Shown: positions 48,019-51,755 of the stretch, one piece after another | Layout: each line of letters starts with the position of its first letter | How positions within the stretch are numbered: the first letter of the stretch is position 1 | Origin: a virus | DNA length: 51,755 bases | Direction: 5' to 3' (one strand) | Virus record (IMG/VR): IMGVR_UViG_3300042691_048901 | Coordinates: 1 to 51,755 of that record | Program-made: the position numbers and the translations under genes | The notes under the pieces: generated by a model | The model's database searches: none | What the model saw: the letters and a program-made list of their open reading frames with translations, nothing else | What the model was told of the DNA's origin: nothing

Positions 48019-49137
48019 ATGAGCAGATTTGAAGAATATTTAGAAGCAGTTAAATTAAATATTTATAATGAATTATTTAATATAGATACATCAAAAATAA
48101 AAATGAAAAAAATAATTAAAAAATATAATTATAATTTTACCTATACTCTTTTTAGCCTTTTAGGCAAAAAAAAAATAGAACAAGTTTTTTCTTTAGATAA
48201 AGAAGCTATAAAAAAATTAGTATATAAAAAAATGAATGAGCAATATGAACCTAATGAAGAATATGAACCTAATGAGGAAAATGAACCTAATGAAGAAAAT
48301 GAACCTAATGAAGAAAAAACTATAATATCGCCATCAGATGATTTTATTGATATATTTTATAAATTAAAAGATAAAAATTATTATATTATAGAAGAGGGAG
48401 AATGTACATTTATAATAGGTAAAAAATTATATAAATTAAAAAAATTATCAGAGGATAAAAATAAAATTATTTATATTACATTTTTTGAAGAACCTGGTTT
48501 TTTTAAAGCTAATTCTATAATGTCCACCAAAGAAAATAGCAGTGAATTATTTAATAAGATAAGGGGAATTATACAAAATGAAATTCCAAATTGGAAAAAT
48601 AAAATTTTTGCATTTGAATCTAAATTAGAAAAAAAAGAAGAAAAAAAAGATGATATTGTGAATGATATTTTTTTTACAATACGTTATTTAACGCAAAATT
48701 TTATTGAAAATAATAGAGCTATGATACCAATAAAATTAAAATATTTAAAAGCAGATTTAAAAAAAATATCATCTATTGCTACAAATAAAATTAAAGAAAA
48801 AATTTTTTCAAATATAAAATCAAGTAAAATAAGTGATAAATTTAAAAAAGAAATTTTAAATTTTTTAAATGCAGCTTTTGATGGTACAAAACTTCCAGAA
48901 GCAAGCCCTGCCATTATAAAATTTTCTTCAACAAATAAATGGAAAAATAGTGATTATCATGATTTAATTATAGGATCATTAAATGATTTAGGAGTAATAT
49001 ATCATTTATCTGCTAGAACAAGAATTTATATAATTATAATAAAACAAATGTTTGGAAAAAATGTAAAAGTAAAACCAGTTGGAAAAAGTTTATTATTTTC
49101 AATGTCGCCAATACCTGAAGATATTAAAATAGTTTAA
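48019..49137 (+). CDS. Putative capsid-internal protein, YLEA family member 3
   Basis: 372 residues, begins MSRFEEYLEAVKLNIYNELF. Family blocks as in the 45493 protein, ending RTRIYIIIIKQMFG and LLFSMSP. Residues about 75-97 carry a short EPNEE-x repeat (four near-identical 18-bp units) in a linker. SD gagg; TAAATATA 15 nt upstream. Function unknown. Confidence 0.76.
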   Translation: MSRFEEYLEAVKLNIYNELFNIDTSKIKMKKIIKKYNYNFTYTLFSLLGKKKIEQVFSLDKEAIKKLVYKKMNEQYEPNEEYEPNEENEPNEENEPNEEKTIISPSDDFIDIFYKLKDKNYYIIEEGECTFIIGKKLYKLKKLSEDKNKIIYITFFEEPGFFKANSIMSTKENSSELFNKIRGIIQNEIPNWKNKIFAFESKLEKKEEKKDDIVNDIFFTIRYLTQNFIENNRAMIPIKLKYLKADLKKISSIATNKIKEKIFSNIKSSKISDKFKKEILNFLNAAFDGTKLPEASPAIIKFSSTNKWKNSDYHDLIIGSLNDLGVIYHLSARTRIYIIIIKQMFGKNVKVKPVGKSLLFSMSPIPEDIKIV

Positions 49138-49140
49138 AAT

Positions 49141-49173
49141 AAAAGCGGTTTTAATTTTTTATATACCGCTTTT
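49141..49173. terminator. Bidirectional terminator
   Basis: AAAAGCGGT/ACCGCTTTT, 9 bp with a 15-nt loop and A/T-rich flanks. Lies between convergent genes ending at 49137 (+) and 49181 (-). Confidence 0.82.
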
Positions 49174-49180
49174 AAAAATA

Positions 49181-51061
49181 TTACCCAATTCTAAGTAAGC
49201 TTTCCCCATTTCGTTTTGTAACTATATAAGTACCATCTGGAACAAATGAATGTAAACCATATTCATGAGATACTATAAAAACTGCAGTATCAAGTGAATA
49301 TGTAGTTCGCAATAAATTAAGATACTTTTCAATAGTTGCTTCATCAATATGACTAAATCCTTCATCAATAAATAGTAATGATGTACCGCCTAAATTAATT
49401 CTGAATAACGAAAATAGCGCTAATGATATTGCTAAATTAACTTTTGCTTTTTCACCTAAAGATAATTGTCCATAATCATAATTTTCACCATAATATGAAA
49501 TATTTTCATTCCAGAAATTATCAAATATTATTTCCATTTTACCTTCAAAAATTATTTCTAATACAGAACGTAATACATTATTAAATACAGGAATAACTTT
49601 TGAAACAACATAATTTTTTAATGAACCTTCATTTTTAAAATCTAAAGATGATTCCCAAAAGCTACCAATATCTATTTGAGATTTAAGATAATTCATTTTT
49701 TGTAAATTAGTAGCACATTCTTTATTAATTTCATTTAATCTCTTTCGAAGATCCCAAAGAATTGAAATATCTATTTTTATTTTTTTAATCTCATCTATTT
49801 GTTTTTGTAATTCAATAATAGAGTGTATTTCCGTTAACGGATCTTTATTTGTAGATATAGCTTTAGTTATTGACTCTTTTAATGCAGGCGGAATATTTGA
49901 AGCTAGATTTAATAATCCTACTTTAGTATTTAAATCATTTATTTCAATTATAAGATTTTTAATATTTTTAATTTTCTGCATAGAAGTTTCTCTATAATTT
50001 GCTATATTGTTTTTATTAAGTGAAATCATTTTAAGACTATTAGCAAGTAACTCTTCTGTAGCGCATGAAGATATTTCTTTATCGCAATGACCACATTGTG
50101 ATATTTTTGGTATTAAATAATCTTGATGTATTTTTATATTTTGAAATAAACTTTTCTTTTGAGAAGCATAAGTTTTATAAAATTTATTAAAATCGTTCTG
50201 AATATTTATTAATTGATTTCTTTTAGCATTAAGAATATTTTTATTTTTTTGAAGTTCTATAAATGCGTGTATCTCTTCCATAGAAATACCATTGCTTAAC
50301 ATTTGTAATTCTTTTGATAAAACTTCAATTTTTTCCGCATTTGAAATTTGTGTTTTTCTAAATTTAGTAATATGTGTACCAATTTGAGCATCTATAGATC
50401 GTTTTTCACCAATCATTTGATGATTTTCAAATTGTAATTCACTCCATTCTTTTTTTTGTATAGTTAATTTATCTTTAGCAAATTTAGCAAATGGTTTAAG
50501 AGCATCTATTCTCATTAGAGATTCAAGAAATGGCGAACGAACATTATTTGGCATTTCAATTAAATTGATATTATATTCTTTAGATATTAATAAAGTATAT
50601 AATGCAATTTCATAATTAAATCCAATTAATTCATTTATTTTTTCTTGTGTTAATTTAACATCGCTAAAAGATGAATCTTCCCAAACATCTCCATTTTTAT
50701 ATAATAATGTTAATCCACTTCCAGCGGAAGTTTTTCTATATCTTATTATTTTCCAAATATTATTTCCAATAGAAAAAGAAATAGAAACTTCCGTATCACG
50801 TTTTGATTTTTTATTAATAACAGAATCTGCTTTTAATTTCTTACCACTTTCTCCAAATAGCGCCCAAAGTAATGATCGTAATAATGCAGATTTACCACTA
50901 CCATTTGTATTCTTAATTTCAGTTATTCCAAGCTCTTTTTGTAAATCTAAATTTTCACCTTTTAATAAAAATAATCCTTGAGATGGTAATTCAATAGTAA
51001 CAGAATCTTTAAAAGAAAAAAAGTTTTTAAGTGATAATTCTAAAAATTTAACAGTATTCAA
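49181..51061 (-). CDS. 46: Recombination nuclease ATPase subunit, T4 gp46-like (SbcC/Rad50)
   Basis: 626 residues. Walker A NTNGSGKSALL (51-61), long coiled coil interrupted by a zinc hook CGHC (Cys323, Cys326), ABC signature LSLGEKAKVNLA and Walker B LLFIDEGFSHID near the C-terminus with a final SHEYGLHSF His switch. With gp47 it resects DNA ends for recombination-dependent replication and host DNA breakdown. The Walker A is separated from the preceding GEN by a short insert, common in phage gp46. Start ATG overlaps the upstream gp47-like stop region. Confidence 0.94.
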   Translation of the reverse strand: MNTVKFLELSLKNFFSFKDSVTIELPSQGLFLLKGENLDLQKELGITEIKNTNGSGKSALLRSLLWALFGESGKKLKADSVINKKSKRDTEVSISFSIGNNIWKIIRYRKTSAGSGLTLLYKNGDVWEDSSFSDVKLTQEKINELIGFNYEIALYTLLISKEYNINLIEMPNNVRSPFLESLMRIDALKPFAKFAKDKLTIQKKEWSELQFENHQMIGEKRSIDAQIGTHITKFRKTQISNAEKIEVLSKELQMLSNGISMEEIHAFIELQKNKNILNAKRNQLINIQNDFNKFYKTYASQKKSLFQNIKIHQDYLIPKISQCGHCDKEISSCATEELLANSLKMISLNKNNIANYRETSMQKIKNIKNLIIEINDLNTKVGLLNLASNIPPALKESITKAISTNKDPLTEIHSIIELQKQIDEIKKIKIDISILWDLRKRLNEINKECATNLQKMNYLKSQIDIGSFWESSLDFKNEGSLKNYVVSKVIPVFNNVLRSVLEIIFEGKMEIIFDNFWNENISYYGENYDYGQLSLGEKAKVNLAISLALFSLFRINLGGTSLLFIDEGFSHIDEATIEKYLNLLRTTYSLDTAVFIVSHEYGLHSFVPDGTYIVTKRNGESLLRIG

Positions 51062-51755
51062 TTATATCTCCAGATAATTTAATAATTCAGTTTTTGAAAA
51101 AGGTAGATCGCTTTCATTTTCATTTAAATAAGATTTTAATAATTCGGTTGGTTCGGAATTAATTGCTATGCTCCATTCTTTAGCAACAGCCATTTTATTA
51201 GATATAGAACTTAAATCCCATTCAAATAACACTTCATAATTTTTTCTTAATAATTTTTCTTTATATTTTAGTAATAAATTATTATCAATTACTTTTTTAA
51301 GTGTTAATCTAATAAAGCATTTTTGTATACTATTAAGATAATCTAAATTCTTTGCATTTAATTCTACAGAAATAAAACGAGGAGAGTCTATATTTTCATA
51401 AAAAGTTATTTCATCTAAATTTGAATCCCATATAACATATCCATGTTTTCCTTCATCTCCCCAATGACTTTCAAGTGGTGAAGAAACATATGTCCAATTT
51501 CCACGTGTTTGAAAAGAATGATAATGTCCACTAAATACTCGATCAAAAGAAAGTGAATTAAAATTAGCTACAGATAGCTCACTAAATATATCCTCGTGGC
51601 CATTATCAAGATCAAAACCACGTAGCCCTAGATGAGTGCATAAAATATTTTTGGAGTATCCCATTTCAAATTGTGGTAGCTTTTGAAGTATTATTTCATC
51701 ATTAAAATATGGAAGAAAATGTATTCTTAATTCTCCAAAATCTTTATAAGCATAA
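51062..51755 (-). CDS. 47: Recombination nuclease subunit, T4 gp47-like (SbcD/Mre11), N-terminus outside window
   Basis: The frame stays open to the last base, so at least 230 C-terminal residues are present and the start is beyond the window. ILCTHLGLRGFDLD and FSGHYHSF are the later metallophosphoesterase motifs (T-H and G-H-x-H), and WTYVSSPLESHWGDEGKHGY matches the cap region of Mre11/SbcD-type nucleases. Partner of the downstream gp46-like ATPase, directly adjacent. Confidence 0.9.
   Translation of the reverse strand, partial: YAYKDFGELRIHFLPYFNDEIILQKLPQFEMGYSKNILCTHLGLRGFDLDNGHEDIFSELSVANFNSLSFDRVFSGHYHSFQTRGNWTYVSSPLESHWGDEGKHGYVIWDSNLDEITFYENIDSPRFISVELNAKNLDYLNSIQKCFIRLTLKKVIDNNLLLKYKEKLLRKNYEVLFEWDLSSISNKMAVAKEWSIAINSEPTELLKSYLNENESDLPFSKTELLNYLEI

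Overview
The window is part of the genome of a very AT-rich, tailed, contractile (T4-like) bacteriophage. The diagnostic genes are the C-terminal part of a gp23-like major capsid protein (1-789), gp13-like neck protein (29720-30496), gp15-like tail terminator (35994-36767), gp18-like tail sheath (37013-39400), gp19-like tail tube (41123-41857) and gp46/gp47-like recombination nuclease (49181-51755, minus). Early promoters follow the sigma70-type T4 early consensus (GTTTAC, 16-17 nt, TATAAT). The host cannot be named from the sequence.

Layout. 1-11.4 kb: end of the capsid gene, an OlsB-like N-acyltransferase, a C5 cytosine methyltransferase and a block of long genes whose products begin with a similar short peptide. 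11.4-15.7 kb: small early genes, each with its own promoter. 13.2-18.9 kb: an RNA region with eleven tRNA genes (one split by a group I intron, one with a damaged T arm), six pistol self-cleaving ribozymes plus one degenerate relative, two copies of an unidentified three-arm RNA and two homing endonucleases. 18.3-21.4 kb: more genes with the N-terminal peptide, including a cREC/papain-like fusion. 21.4-25.5 kb: small early genes, an Rnl1-type RNA ligase, tRNA-Arg and a MazG-like protein. 25.6-27.1 kb: minus-strand small genes. 27.2-43.3 kb: neck and tail genes with large unknown genes, a glycosyltransferase and a membrane protein inserted. 43.6-49.1 kb: a duplicated family of unknown proteins plus a DEDDh exonuclease. 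49.2 kb to the end: gp46 and gp47 homologues.

Two things stand out. First, about twenty otherwise unrelated proteins start with a peptide of the form M-K-x-F-x-x-Y-L-E-A, closely resembling the capsid-targeting sequence of the T4 internal proteins, which gp21 cleaves after hydrophobic-x-Glu. I infer a large set of proteins packaged in the head and probably ejected with the DNA; several look enzymatic (putative zinc metallopeptidase, ADP-ribosyltransferase-like, GP88, cREC plus cysteine protease-like, possibly a DEDDh exonuclease). Second, pistol ribozymes punctuate the tRNA/early-gene region: three lie 7-9 nt upstream of tRNA 5' ends and three just upstream of early promoters, which suggests that the phage cuts its own transcripts into tRNA precursors and mRNAs. 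The RNA ligase and the cyclic-phosphate-processing domain nearby could act on such ends.

Regulation visible in the sequence: twelve early promoters with two discrete promoter-to-start spacings (6 nt, predicting leaderless mRNAs, and 21 nt with a Shine-Dalgarno sequence), and two hairpins that bury a ribosome-binding site while carrying a possible late promoter in the loop, like the T4 I-TevI switch.
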